From positions 2,743,501-2,807,500 of the forward strand of contig NZ_CP016094.1 in NCBI RefSeq assembly GCF_001746835.1: a stretch of 64,000 nucleotides of DNA, read 5' to 3'. Position numbers and translations under genes: made by a program. Shown here one piece after another: positions 37,461 to 46,222 of the stretch. The notes beneath the pieces are model-generated. The model did no database searches and had not been told where the DNA came from. It worked only from the letters and a program-made list of their open reading frames with translations. Source of the DNA: Lacunisphaera limnophila (GTDB lineage: Bacteria > Verrucomicrobiota > Verrucomicrobiia > Opitutales > Opitutaceae). Each line of letters starts with the position of its first letter. The stretch's first letter is position 1.

Positions 37461-37700
37461 TCAGTCGCGTTTGACGCGCACGGAGCGGGCAGCGGGACGG
37501 CCCTTGACGAGGCGGCGGACGCCCCAGGCGGCGGCGACCAGGAGGGAGATGCAGGCGATCGTGGCGAGAGGGTTGGCCGTGAGGTGGCCGAAATCCCAGA
37601 CGAAATCATGGTCCCCATCATGGCCCGGATGCGCCTGGGCGACGGCCGGGAGCAGAAGGGCGGCGGCGAGCAGGACGGAGGGGAGGCGGAGGGTTTTCAT
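37461..37700 (-). CDS. Small His/Asp-rich membrane protein
   Basis: The product is 79 residues. A signal peptide (MKTLRLPSVLLAAALLLPAVAQA) is followed by the metal-ligand-rich HPGHDGDHDFVWDFGH, one membrane helix (about 45-62) and a basic tail. The HPGH start after cleavage recalls HupE/UreJ nickel permeases, but it is far too short to be one. It could bind nickel or another metal at the cell surface. It ends 85 bases from ureD in convergent orientation. It also lies 31 bases after rph, so it may simply be the last gene of that operon. Confidence 0.65.
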   Translation of the reverse strand: MKTLRLPSVLLAAALLLPAVAQAHPGHDGDHDFVWDFGHLTANPLATIACISLLVAAAWGVRRLVKGRPAARSVRVKRD

Positions 37701-37731
37701 GGGTGGGAAAAAGCAGATTGCGGGCCAAATT

Positions 37732-38484
37732 TCAAATCGCGGGGGCGGGGAGATGCTTCTGGAGGAAGGCGGCCTGGAGGGCGGTCAGTTCCTGCAGGCC
37801 GGACTTGGCGAGGGCGAGGAGGGTTTCGAGCTGCTCGTGGGAGAAGGTGGATTCCTCGCCGCTGCTTTGGACCTCAACGAACTGGCCGCGGCCGGTCATG
37901 ACGACGTTGGCGTCAACCTCGGCGTCCTTGTCCTCAAGGTAGTTGAGATCGAGCAGGGCCTCGCCCTTGAAGAGGCCGACGCTGACGGCGGCGACGGAAT
38001 CGACGAGCGGGTTCTCGGCGATTTTGCGGGCGTCGAGGAGCTTCTGGATGGCGAGGCGGGCGGCGAGGTAGGCGCCGGTGATGGAGGCGGTGCGGGTGCC
38101 GCCGTCGGCCTGGAGGACATCGCAGTCGATCCAGAGGGTGTGTTCGCCGAGCTTCTGGAGGTCGAGCACGGCGCGGAGGGAGCGGCCGATGAGGCGCTGG
38201 ATCTCGACGGTGCGGCCGTCGATGCGGCCCTTGGCAATGTCGCGGGGCTTCCGGTCGAGGGTGCTGTAGGGCAGCATCGAGTATTCGGCGGTGAGCCAGC
38301 CGCCCTTGACGCCCTGCTGTTTCATCCAGGACGGGACCTTGGACTCGATGGTGGCGGCGCAGATGACGCGGGTCGAACCGAAGCCGATCAAGACGGAGCC
38401 GGAGGCGTAGGGGGCGATGCCGGGCTCAAGCGTGAGCGGGCGGAGTTGGGCGGCGAGGCGTTGGTCAGAGCGGAGGGCGGACAT
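37732..38484 (-). CDS. rph: Ribonuclease PH
   Basis: The product is 250 residues. It starts MSALRSDQRLAAQLRPLTLEPG and contains the RNase PH core: GSTRVICAATIES, WLTAEYSMLPYST, RIDGRTVEIQRLIGRSLRAV and DCDVLQADGGTRTASI. It trims tRNA 3' ends with phosphate. The gene starts 5 bases after the hprK stop, so the two are co-transcribed. Confidence 0.95.
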   Translation of the reverse strand: MSALRSDQRLAAQLRPLTLEPGIAPYASGSVLIGFGSTRVICAATIESKVPSWMKQQGVKGGWLTAEYSMLPYSTLDRKPRDIAKGRIDGRTVEIQRLIGRSLRAVLDLQKLGEHTLWIDCDVLQADGGTRTASITGAYLAARLAIQKLLDARKIAENPLVDSVAAVSVGLFKGEALLDLNYLEDKDAEVDANVVMTGRGQFVEVQSSGEESTFSHEQLETLLALAKSGLQELTALQAAFLQKHLPAPAI

Positions 38485-38489
38485 GAAAA

Positions 38490-39527
38490 TCAGGGACGCT
38501 CGCCGTCGGTCTCGTCGGACTCGACCTCATCGGGGAAGGGGGAGGCGGAGGCGACCTTATGGCTGGTGGTGCCGGCGGCGGCCTGCTCGGCCATGTGGGC
38601 GATGAGACGCTCGTTGAAGGTGCGGGCGGGGTCGTGGCCCATGATCTTGAGGGCCTGCACAAGGGCGGCGACCTCGACGAGCCGGGCGATGTCGCGGCCG
38701 GGCCGGACGTAGAACTCGATGTGCGGGACCTTTACGCCGAGGATGTTGTAGTAGTTCTCCTCGAGGCCGGTGCGTTCCTCGATGACATCGGCCGACCACT
38801 CGCGCAGGGAGACCACAAGGTCGATGCGCTTGTCGAGGCGGATGCTCTTCACGCCGAACATTTCGGCGATGTTGATGATGCCGATGCCGCGGCACTCCAT
38901 GTAGCCGCGGTTGAGGGGGCGGGAACTGGCGAGGAGCTCGCGCTCGTCCATCAGGCGGATGCAAGTGAGGTCGTCGGCCACGAGGGAGTGGCCGCGCTCG
39001 ATGAGGGCCAGGGCGCACTCGGACTTGCCGATGCCGGAGTCGCCGCGGATCATCACGCCGATGCCCTTCACGTCGAGCATGGTGGCGTGCTCGGTGGTGG
39101 TGGGCGCGAACTCGTTGTCGATGCACAGCGTCGCGGCGTTCACGAAGTTCATCGTGATGAGCGGCGTGCGGAAGATCGGGAGGTTCATCTCCTCCGACAC
39201 GGCGAGCATGGGGTGGGTGGCCGTGTAGTTGCGGGTGAGGATGATGGCGGGGATGCCGCGCTTGGTCATCTCGCCGAAGATCTCGATTTGTTGGCGCTGG
39301 TTGATCGTCTTGAGGTAGGTCATCTCGGCGGCGCCGAAGACCTGGATGCGCTTGTTCGCGAAATATTTGAAGAACCCCGTGAGGGCGAGGGCGGGGCGGT
39401 TGATCGAGCCCTCGCGGATGAGGCGGTGGAGGCCGCTGGCGCCGTTGAGCAACTCGAGTTGCAGCTTGTCCCGGTAGGTCTCGAAGAAATGCGCTACGGT
39501 GATGCCGTTGATGGCTTTGGCGGGCAT
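38490..39527 (-). CDS. hprK: HPr kinase/phosphorylase
   Basis: The product is 345 residues. The N-terminal domain (about 1-130) precedes the kinase domain. That domain has the P-loop GDSGIGKSE, the catalytic region SLVADDLTCIRL and the family signature MECRGIGIINIAEMFG. HprK phosphorylates or dephosphorylates HPr on serine in response to ATP, phosphate and sugar phosphates. No HPr or other PTS gene is in the window. It follows lptB (94-base gap), as it does near the lptB-rpoN-ptsN region of proteobacteria, but without rpoN and ptsN. Confidence 0.94.
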   Translation of the reverse strand: MPAKAINGITVAHFFETYRDKLQLELLNGASGLHRLIREGSINRPALALTGFFKYFANKRIQVFGAAEMTYLKTINQRQQIEIFGEMTKRGIPAIILTRNYTATHPMLAVSEEMNLPIFRTPLITMNFVNAATLCIDNEFAPTTTEHATMLDVKGIGVMIRGDSGIGKSECALALIERGHSLVADDLTCIRLMDERELLASSRPLNRGYMECRGIGIINIAEMFGVKSIRLDKRIDLVVSLREWSADVIEERTGLEENYYNILGVKVPHIEFYVRPGRDIARLVEVAALVQALKIMGHDPARTFNERLIAHMAEQAAAGTTSHKVASASPFPDEVESDETDGERP

Positions 39528-39621
39528 GGGGGCGGGGAAGCGATCGGCTTCAGGCGTTAAGCTATAGGCAAGAGTCTGTGGGGCGGAAGCTTAAAGCTTG
39601 CGGGTGGGGTCAGGGCCGGGG

Positions 39622-40355
<734 letters not shown>

Positions 40356-40359
<4 letters not shown>

Positions 40360-40919
40360 GGTTGCGCGGGGGGCGGGGTGGCCGGGGCGGGCTCGTTGGC
40401 GGGGGCCAGTTTCTTGTCCAGGTCCACGCCGAGATCCTTGATGGGCGGGCCGGTGAACCGGGCGTTCTTGCCCCGGATCTGGCGTTCGCCGCGGAGCATC
40501 TCGAGTTCGTCGCCGGTCCAGGTCCAGTTGACGGAGCGGTCGACGACGACGGGCTGGCCGGTGAGGATGATCTTGTTGTCGCCGGGCAGCACCTCGGCGC
40601 GGCCGCAGGCGGCCTCGCGGTCGCCCTGGATGATGCGGACGTTGCCGGTGGCGACCATGGACTTGAAGCCCTCGATCTTGCCGATGGTGGCGGTGGGATC
40701 GGCCTTGCGCAGGGCGATGATCTCAAGCCGGTCGCAGGAGAGGCGGAGATTGGTGGCGGTCACGACCACGCGGCCGGTGAAGACGGAGGTGGTCTCGGTG
40801 TCGGCGCTGCGCCAGTCGAACTGCTCGCTCTCGATGACAGTGTTGGCGGGCTCGACCGACTGGGCGGGGAGCCGCGCGGCGAGCAGGCCGAGGCAGAGGA
40901 GGGCGGGAAGCGTTTTCAT
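40356..40919 (-). CDS. lptA: LptA/OstA-like periplasmic LPS transport protein
   Basis: The product is 187 residues. A signal peptide (MKTLPALLCLGLLAARLPAQ) precedes an OstA-like beta-jellyroll region with VFTGRVVVTATNLRLSCDRLEI and AVEVLP-like AEVLPGDNKIILTG. A Pro/Ala-rich tail ends the protein. It should form part of the periplasmic bridge for lipopolysaccharide. Divergence from E. coli LptA is high, so the name rests on fold pattern and on its place between lptC and lptB. It overlaps both neighbours by 4 bases. Confidence 0.82.
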
Positions 40920-41356
40920 TGGAGGATATCCTTCAGCTGGGTGTGGAGGACTACGCGCACGTTCCGGGTGATGGAAACTCTTTTCGCGGCGTGATCGTAG
41001 GTCCACTGGCTGCCGGAGGCCTCGAAACGGTCGTTGATGATCCGGATCGAATCCTCGCCGCTGACCAGGCGATCGCCGAGCCGGATCCGCGCGGACGGGC
41101 TGAGGATGAGGGTCTCGACCTTGTCGTCGGCGTCACCGGTGAAGATCGTGAGGTTGAGCTCACTCAAGTCCACGAGGCCCTCGGCGGCGTAGCGGGCCTC
41201 GGAGCCGCGCACCAGCCAGGAGCGGTGGCCCTCGGGGGTGAAGTCGGGGAGGCGGAAATTGATGATCGGTTTGTCCGTGGCGAGCCGCGTGGTGGAGGCG
41301 GAGAGCGCGCCGGCGGCGAGCAGGGCCAGGAGAAGGAGGCGGGAAAACGGGGGCAT
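40916..41356 (-). CDS. lptC: LptC-like LPS export protein
   Basis: The product is 146 residues from the ATG at 41356; an upstream in-frame ATG at 41395 would add 13 residues. An N-terminal hydrophobic segment (about 4-22) acts as anchor or signal. A beta-rich domain follows with INFRLPDFTPEGHRSWLVRGSEARY, the LptC pattern of a strand pair with a 'W-L-G' like turn. It passes LPS from LptFG to LptA. It lies between kdsC (7-base gap) and lptA (4-base overlap). Confidence 0.75.
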   Translation of the reverse strand: MPPFSRLLLLALLAAGALSASTTRLATDKPIINFRLPDFTPEGHRSWLVRGSEARYAAEGLVDLSELNLTIFTGDADDKVETLILSPSARIRLGDRLVSGEDSIRIINDRFEASGSQWTYDHAAKRVSITRNVRVVLHTQLKDILQ

Positions 41357-41363
41357 GACGGCC

Positions 41364-41882
41364 TTAGGGACCCCGGGAAGCGAGGATATGTTCACACACT
41401 TCGCGGACGGCGCCGAGGCCGGCGGCGCGGCGCGGGACGAGGTCGGCGACCTTCAGCGCGGCCGGCATGGAGCCCGAGGGGGCGACCCCGATGCCGGCCC
41501 AGTTGATGGCGGGGGCGTCGATGTCGTCGTCGCCCATGTAACAGACCTGGCTCGCGGCGAGGCCGAGCTGGCTGGCGAGTTCCTGCAGGGCCATGAGTTT
41601 GTCGGTGCGGCCTTGGATGACATGGGGCACTTTGAGCTCGGCCGCGCGGGCGGAGGTTGCCTCAGAGGGACGGCCGGAAATCCACGCGACGGCGAGGCCG
41701 GCCTTGTGGAGGCGGACGAGGCCCATGCCATCGAGGATGGAAAACTGTTTGGACTCGGTGCCGTCGGAGTGGATCTCAACCGTGCCGTCGGTCAGCACGC
41801 CATCCACATCCATCGCGAAGAGGCGGATGGCGGCCCAGCGGGCGGGGGAGACGCGGGATTTCGTGCGGGGGGATTTGGCCAC
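41364..41882 (-). CDS. kdsC: KDO 8-phosphate phosphatase KdsC
   Basis: A 172-residue HAD phosphatase of class C0 type. The nucleophile motif is FAMDVDGVLTDG, followed by FSILDGMGL, the Ser/Thr motif WISGRPSEAT, the Lys in GRTDKL, and CYMGDDDIDAPA. KdsC removes phosphate from KDO 8-phosphate in the KDO pathway for lipopolysaccharide. It is the first gene of the run kdsC-lptC-lptA-lptB-hprK-rph. Confidence 0.92.
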   Translation of the reverse strand: MAKSPRTKSRVSPARWAAIRLFAMDVDGVLTDGTVEIHSDGTESKQFSILDGMGLVRLHKAGLAVAWISGRPSEATSARAAELKVPHVIQGRTDKLMALQELASQLGLAASQVCYMGDDDIDAPAINWAGIGVAPSGSMPAALKVADLVPRRAAGLGAVREVCEHILASRGP

Positions 41883-41965
41883 GGGTGGAGGTGTGCGGGA
41901 GGTTGCCGGGTATTTCCGCCTGCGGGAATCCTAAAGCGCGGAAATCGGGGGGGCGATGGTTGAGG

Positions 41966-42029
41966 TGTGGGAGGGGCTTTATGCCCCGACTTGGCCCGCG
42001 AGCTGTCGGGGCATAAAGACCCTCCCACA
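41966..42029. repeat. GGGAG-headed REPIN-like palindrome
   Basis: TGTGGGAGGGGC... (41966-41990) and its inverted partner (42005-42029) agree at 24 of 25 positions with a 14-base spacer. Each arm contains its own small hairpin GGGGC/GCCCC. The head TGTGGGAG recurs in a palindrome inside sucB (51523-51542). Another small dyad CGAGCC/GGCTCG follows at 42032-42049. The element lies between kdsC and the esterase gene. Confidence 0.75.
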
Positions 42030-42071
42030 GTCGAGCCGAGACTGGCTCGGGTTTGCGGGTTAGGCGTGACT

Positions 42072-42692
42072 TCAGGATTCGGCAGCCAGGAACCCGGCGG
42101 CGAGCTGCAGATCCCCCTCCGTCAACTGGTGGCCCGTGTCGAGCCAGTGGAGATCGACCGACGCACCGGCGCGGCGGAACATCTCAGCGAGGCGCGGGGG
42201 ATGGTCCACGGGCACGATGGGGTCGTGACGGCCGGAGAGCAGGCTGATCCGCTTGCCGGTGAGATCGGGCAGCTGCTTTGGCTCGAGCACGACCATCGGG
42301 CGCAGGAGGACGGCGGCGGTGAGCGATTCCGGGCGGAGCAACAGGAGCGAGGCGGCGATGTTGGCGCCGTTCGAGTAGCCGAGCGCGGCCAAGCGGTTGG
42401 GATCGAAGCCGTATTCGCGAGCGGCGGCGGCGACGAAGTCGGCGAGGGCCTGGGTCCGTTGGGCGACATCCTTCAGGTCGAACACGCCCTCGGCGAAGCG
42501 GCGGAAGAAACGCGGCATGCCGTGTTCGCTGACGTCGCCGCGCGGGCTGAGCAGGGGCGAGCCGGGGGCCAGCTGACGGCCGAGCGGGAGGAGGTCGTTT
42601 TCATTGCCGCCGGTGCCGTGGAGGAGGAGCAAGGGCGGGGCCTTGGCGCCGTCGCCCGGCTCAAAGCGGTGGAGGTAGGAGAGGGAGGACAT
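42072..42692 (-). CDS. Carboxylesterase/phospholipase-type hydrolase (MhqD-like)
   Basis: The product is 206 residues, an alpha/beta hydrolase. The oxyanion region is LLLLHGTGGNENDLLPL, the nucleophile elbow is GYSNGANIA, and the Asp and His are in GRHDPIVPV and DTGHQLT. This matches the MhqD/YodD-type esterases found beside VOC ring-cleaving dioxygenases. It is the last gene of the set regulator-dioxygenase-hydrolase and probably helps remove quinone-like or glutathione-like electrophile products (inference from gene order). Confidence 0.8.
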   Translation of the reverse strand: MSSLSYLHRFEPGDGAKAPPLLLLHGTGGNENDLLPLGRQLAPGSPLLSPRGDVSEHGMPRFFRRFAEGVFDLKDVAQRTQALADFVAAAAREYGFDPNRLAALGYSNGANIAASLLLLRPESLTAAVLLRPMVVLEPKQLPDLTGKRISLLSGRHDPIVPVDHPPRLAEMFRRAGASVDLHWLDTGHQLTEGDLQLAAGFLAAES

Positions 42693-42708
42693 GGTGGTTG
42701 GGTGTTCA

Positions 42709-42763
42709 CGTGGGCCAGTCTGCGGGCGGGCGCTGATGGCGCGAGCAAGCTGGCTGGCCCACG
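42709..42763. repeat. Inverted repeat between the dioxygenase and esterase genes
   Basis: CGTGGGCCAG (42709-42718) and CTGGCCCACG (42754-42763) form a perfect 10-bp dyad with a 35-base G/C-rich spacer. It may be another REP-type element or an mRNA structure setting the ratio of the two genes. Confidence 0.45.
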
Positions 42764-42771
42764 GGAAGGGC

Positions 42772-43707
42772 TCAGGAGAGTTTCGGCAGGGAGGCTTCGA
42801 TCTCGGCGCGGTGGGGCTCGAGGTGCGGCGGCAGGGATAGTTTCGTGCCGAGGGTCTCGACGGGTTCGTCGATGGCGAAGCCGGGTTGGTCGGTCGCGAT
42901 CTCGAAGAGCACTCCGCCTGGTTCGCGGTAGTAGATGGATTTGAAGTAGGCGCGGTCGATCACCGGGCTGACCGACAGGGCGCCCTCGAGCAGCGTCTGG
43001 CGGGCGGCGACTTGGGAGGCGTCGTCGGGGGTGCGGAAGGCGACGTGGTGGATCGTGCCGGCGCCGTTCAGGCCGCGGGGGATGGCGGGGTCGGTGAGCA
43101 GGTCCACGTAGGTACCCGGACCGCCTTCGGCGATGGTGTAGCGGGCGCGGTGGCCGGCTTGCGTCTGCAGACGGTAGCCCATCTGCGCCTCGAGGACGTG
43201 CACGGTCGCGCTGGTCTCGGCGAGGGCGAGGGTGGAACTGTGGAACCCACGGATCGCGTGTTCGGCCGGAATTTCGGTCGAGGGGGTGGGCGGACGCGGA
43301 TCGGCCTCGGTGCTGGCGACGAGTTCGAGGCGCAGGCCGTCGTGATCCTGAAACGGCAGGACCTGATCATTGAAGCGGGTCTCAACCGGGTAGGTCGTGA
43401 CCTTCAGCCGCGCGAGACGCTCCTGCCAAAACGGCAGGGAGGTGGCGGGCACGGAGAAGGCGGTCGCGTAGGCCTGGCCGCGACCGGGGCGTCCGCGAGG
43501 CAGGCCGGCCCAGGGGAAGAAGGTGAGGGCGGTCCCGGGGGCGCCGCTGTAATTGCCGTAGTAGAGATGATAGGTGCCGGTGTCGTCCTGGTTGACGGAC
43601 TTTTTGACGAACCGCAGACCGAGGACCTGGGTGTAGAAGTGCACGTTGCGCTTCACGTCAGAGGAGATGGCGGTGATATGATGGAGACCAGTGAGGTTGG
43701 ATTTCAT
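42772..43707 (-). CDS. VOC-family ring-cleaving dioxygenase (MhqO/MhqA-like)
   Basis: The product is 311 residues with two glyoxalase-fold halves. It starts LTGLHHITAISSDVKRNVHFYT, contains GLRFVKKSVNQDDTGTYHLYYGN, and the metal ligands His/Glu are seen in LHHITA, IHHVAFRT and GGVLFEIATDQPGF. The family cleaves or detoxifies hydroquinones and catechols. Upstream MarR gene and downstream esterase give the same trio as the MhqR regulon of Bacillus. Confidence 0.85.
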   Translation of the reverse strand: MKSNLTGLHHITAISSDVKRNVHFYTQVLGLRFVKKSVNQDDTGTYHLYYGNYSGAPGTALTFFPWAGLPRGRPGRGQAYATAFSVPATSLPFWQERLARLKVTTYPVETRFNDQVLPFQDHDGLRLELVASTEADPRPPTPSTEIPAEHAIRGFHSSTLALAETSATVHVLEAQMGYRLQTQAGHRARYTIAEGGPGTYVDLLTDPAIPRGLNGAGTIHHVAFRTPDDASQVAARQTLLEGALSVSPVIDRAYFKSIYYREPGGVLFEIATDQPGFAIDEPVETLGTKLSLPPHLEPHRAEIEASLPKLS

Positions 43708-43748
43708 GGCGATTATGGTTTGATGTTAAAGTATAGGCTAAAACGAAA

Positions 43749-44192
43749 TCAGGCTTGGCGGCCGATCTTCTTGCAGAGGCGGCCAAGGTCGGAGAGTTCG
43801 GTGGAGGAGAGGGTGGCCATCTCACGGGTGACGTTGGCGACGACCTTGGGGAAGAGGGCGGTGATGAAGGTCTGGCCCTTGGGGGTGAGCTTCACGACCA
43901 CGAAGCGGCGGTCGGCGGGATCGCGCTCGCGCAGGACGTAGCCAGCCTTCTCCAGGTTGTCCACGACGAGGGTGAGGTTGCCCCCGCTCTTGAGCAGTTT
44001 CTCGGCTAGTTCGCTCTGGCAGAGGGGGCCGATGTGGTGGAGGGATTCGAGGACGCCGAACTGGGTGATGGTAAGCTCGGGGGGCAGGACGGCGTGGACC
44101 CGGGCAGAGACGGACTCGGCCGCGCGCTGAAGCTTGATGAAAGCGTTCAGGGCGTTGATCTCATCGATCGGGCCGCGGTGTCTTGTTCCCAT
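43749..44192 (-). CDS. MarR-family transcriptional regulator (MhqR-like)
   Basis: A 147-residue winged-helix repressor. LTITQFGVLESLHHIGPLCQSELAEKLLKS holds the recognition helix region, and the wing is RERDPADRRFVVVKLT. MhqR-type MarR proteins repress dioxygenase and esterase genes until quinones or other electrophiles appear. No Cys is present, so sensing would have to be by ligand binding. It is the first gene of the three, 41 bases before the dioxygenase, so autoregulation is likely. Confidence 0.87.
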   Translation of the reverse strand: MGTRHRGPIDEINALNAFIKLQRAAESVSARVHAVLPPELTITQFGVLESLHHIGPLCQSELAEKLLKSGGNLTLVVDNLEKAGYVLRERDPADRRFVVVKLTPKGQTFITALFPKVVANVTREMATLSSTELSDLGRLCKKIGRQA

Positions 44193-44309
44193 AGGACAGA
44201 CAGTCCACTATATTGCTACAATGTCAAATCATTCCTTTAAGCGACTGACTAAATGAAGCTTAAGTCGTTGCCATTGTGAGGTCACTGCCCGCGGCGACCA
44301 CTCGGCTTA

Positions 44310-44329
44310 GGTCGGCGCAAGCACCGACC
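44310..44329. repeat. Small hairpin downstream of rpiB
   Basis: GGTCGG/CCGACC with an inner GC/GC pairing and one mismatch forms a compact hairpin. It sits 41 bases after the rpiB stop (minus strand) but has no T-run, so termination is uncertain. The rest of 44193-44369 shows nothing I can name. Confidence 0.35.
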
Positions 44330-44369
44330 GCTCAGCAGCGAATACCGTGAAAACCTGCGATGCTGGGTC

Positions 44370-44807
44370 TCAGGCGTCGATCTTGTTGATCCGGGCGAGG
44401 TGGCGGCCGCCTTCGAACTCGGTGGCGAGCCAGACTTTGACGATCTTGAAGGCTTCCTCCTCGGTGATGGTGCGCTGGCCGAGGGAGAGGCAGTTGCCGT
44501 CGTTGTGGGAGCGGTTCCAGATCGCGACCTGTTCGTTCCAGCAGAGACCGCAGCGCACGCCTTTCACGCGGTTGGCCACGATGGCCTCGCCGTTGCCGGA
44601 GCCGCCGAGCACGATACCGCGCTCCACCTCACCGCGGGAGACGGCCAGGGCGACGGGGCGGATGTAATCCGGATAGTCGCAGGGGGCGTCGGAATTCGTG
44701 CCGCAATCCCGGACGGTGTGGCCCTCGGCCAGGAGCAGGGCCTTGATCTTCTCCTTGTAGGCGTAACCGGCGTGGTCGGATCCGATGGCGATGGTGAACT
44801 TTTTCAT
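44370..44807 (-). CDS. rpiB: Ribose-5-phosphate isomerase B
   Basis: The product is 145 residues, the usual RpiB length. It starts MKKFTIAIGSDHAGY with the Asp-His pair, then DCGTNSDAPCDYPDYI, GIVLGGSGNGEAIVANRVKG, and RSHNDGNCLSLGQRTI. One oddity is Ser where many RpiB proteins have the catalytic Cys or Thr in the GGSGNG loop (GTGIGxS or GSGNG types both exist). It interconverts ribose 5-phosphate and ribulose 5-phosphate. Confidence 0.92.
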   Translation of the reverse strand: MKKFTIAIGSDHAGYAYKEKIKALLLAEGHTVRDCGTNSDAPCDYPDYIRPVALAVSRGEVERGIVLGGSGNGEAIVANRVKGVRCGLCWNEQVAIWNRSHNDGNCLSLGQRTITEEEAFKIVKVWLATEFEGGRHLARINKIDA

Positions 44808-44884
44808 GGGGATGGTGCGTCGCGAATGAACCCGGGCGGCTTGCGGCTGTCGAGACTTGGATCACTGTTCTGAGTCACAAAACC

Positions 44885-45322
44885 ATGCCTGCCCTGCGTA
44901 TCATTTCTGTCTCCGGTTTCATGATTGCCGCGGTCGTTTTCGCGGCGGGCTGCGCGTCCTCGACGCCGCAATCCCGCATCGATGCCAACCGGGGGGCCTA
45001 TGCCGAATATCCCCCGGAGGTGCGCCGCTTCATCCGCGAGGGTCGGGTGGATGTCGGGTTCACCGCCGAGATGGCGGAGATGGCGCTGGGTCGGCCGGGC
45101 CGGAAGCTCAGCCGGCAGGAAGCGGACAACGAGACCTCGGAAATCTGGATCTATTATCGCAACCGCCCGCGCGTTAGCGTGGGCATGGCGGTGGGCAGCG
45201 GCGGATACACGGGCTCCAGCACCGGCATCAGCATGAGCACGACCCCGGATCCCGACATGGAGTCCATGCGGCTGATTCTGCAGGATGGGCACGTTACGGC
45301 GATCGAGACGGTGACGCGGTGA
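44885..45322 (+). CDS. Putative lipoprotein, BamE/SmpA-like core
   Basis: The product is 145 residues. A signal with lipobox FAAGC (Cys about residue 22) marks a lipoprotein. The mature part has IREGRVDVGFTAEMAEMALGRP, the helix-turn pattern seen in SmpA/OmlA (BamE) domains. Strands SEIWIYYRN and MRLILQDGHVTAIETV follow. BamE belongs to the outer-membrane protein assembly machine, but this domain also occurs in unrelated lipoproteins. It diverges from rpiB by 77 bases. Confidence 0.65.
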   Translation: MPALRIISVSGFMIAAVVFAAGCASSTPQSRIDANRGAYAEYPPEVRRFIREGRVDVGFTAEMAEMALGRPGRKLSRQEADNETSEIWIYYRNRPRVSVGMAVGSGGYTGSSTGISMSTTPDPDMESMRLILQDGHVTAIETVTR

Positions 45323-45329
45323 GGGGGCT

Positions 45330-45411
45330 TGTAGGGCGGGGTCGCCGAACCCCGCCTTCGATCACTATATTGCAACCGAACCATGGCGGGGTTCGGCGAC
45401 CCCGCCCTACA
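45330..45411. repeat. GTAG-headed REPIN-like palindrome, copy 3
   Basis: Arms 45330-45356 and 45385-45411 form a perfect 27-bp inverted repeat identical in sequence to the arms of copy 1; the spacer again contains TATTGCAA. It fills the gap between the convergent lipoprotein and HAD genes (8 bases after one stop, 2 bases before the other). Confidence 0.85.
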
Positions 45412-45413
45412 GC

Positions 45414-46100
45414 TTATTCCGCCTCAATCACGCGGAGGAACGCGGCGGTGTCCGAGAAATCGGGGAAGAGCGCGGTGGGGGCGTGGGCGGCGAGTTGCTC
45501 GAGGGAGAACGTGCCGGTGGCCACAGCGATGGTGCGGGCGCCGATGACCTTGCCGCAGGCGATGTCATGCGGGGTGTCGCCGATGATGAAGGTGTTCTCC
45601 GGCGTGAAATCCACGGCGTGGTGTTCCCGGGCGCGGCGCAGGGCGTGCGGGCCGAGGTCGTTGCGGCGCGGGCTGTCGTCGGCGAAGGCGCCGAATTCGA
45701 AATAATGCCAGACCTGATGGTGAGTGAGCTTGAGCTCGGCGCCGCGGCGCAGGTTGCCGGTGAGCAGGCCCTGGGCGATGTCATTGCGGTGATGGATGGT
45801 TTCCAGGAGATCCAGCACGCCGGGGAGCACGACCCCAGGTTGGCCGTGGGCCAGTTCCAGGGGCAACTGCGCGAGGTAGGCCTCGAGATAATCGTGGGCG
45901 TTCTGCGGCGTGTCCGGCAGCCCGACGTGGCGGAAGACCTCGCCGGTGATCCAGCTGTCGGTGCGGCCGGCCCAGTCGATCGAGCCGAGGTCGACGGTCA
46001 CGCCGAAGCGTTTGGTCAGCGCCTTCTCCATGGCGCGGACGCCGGCGCCGTGTGATTTGATGAGCGTGCCGTCGATGTCCCAGAGCAGGAGTTTTTTCAC
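45414..46100 (-). CDS. HAD-family phosphatase (phosphoglycolate phosphatase-like)
   Basis: The product is 228 residues from the GTG at 46100. Motif I is LLLWDIDGTLIKSHG, motif II is GLLTGNLRRGAELK and the last motif is FIIGDTPHDIACGKVIGA. A helical cap of about 60 residues with AGRTDSWITGEVFRHVGL follows motif I. The substrate is unknown; such enzymes often dephosphorylate phosphoglycolate or nucleotides. An ATG at 46124 would add 8 residues but falls in an A/T-rich repeat-like stretch. Confidence 0.82.
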   Translation of the reverse strand: MKKLLLWDIDGTLIKSHGAGVRAMEKALTKRFGVTVDLGSIDWAGRTDSWITGEVFRHVGLPDTPQNAHDYLEAYLAQLPLELAHGQPGVVLPGVLDLLETIHHRNDIAQGLLTGNLRRGAELKLTHHQVWHYFEFGAFADDSPRRNDLGPHALRRAREHHAVDFTPENTFIIGDTPHDIACGKVIGARTIAVATGTFSLEQLAAHAPTALFPDFSDTAAFLRVIEAE

Positions 46101-46222
46101 GGAGAGCAGGAGACCACGAAACACCCGAAAGACACGAAAAAAGGTGGGGAAACGAGGCGCCGATGGTTGCAGGGGGAAAGTTTGGCTCGAATCAGTCAGC
46201 TAAAGTGTTTTCTTCGCGGTTC

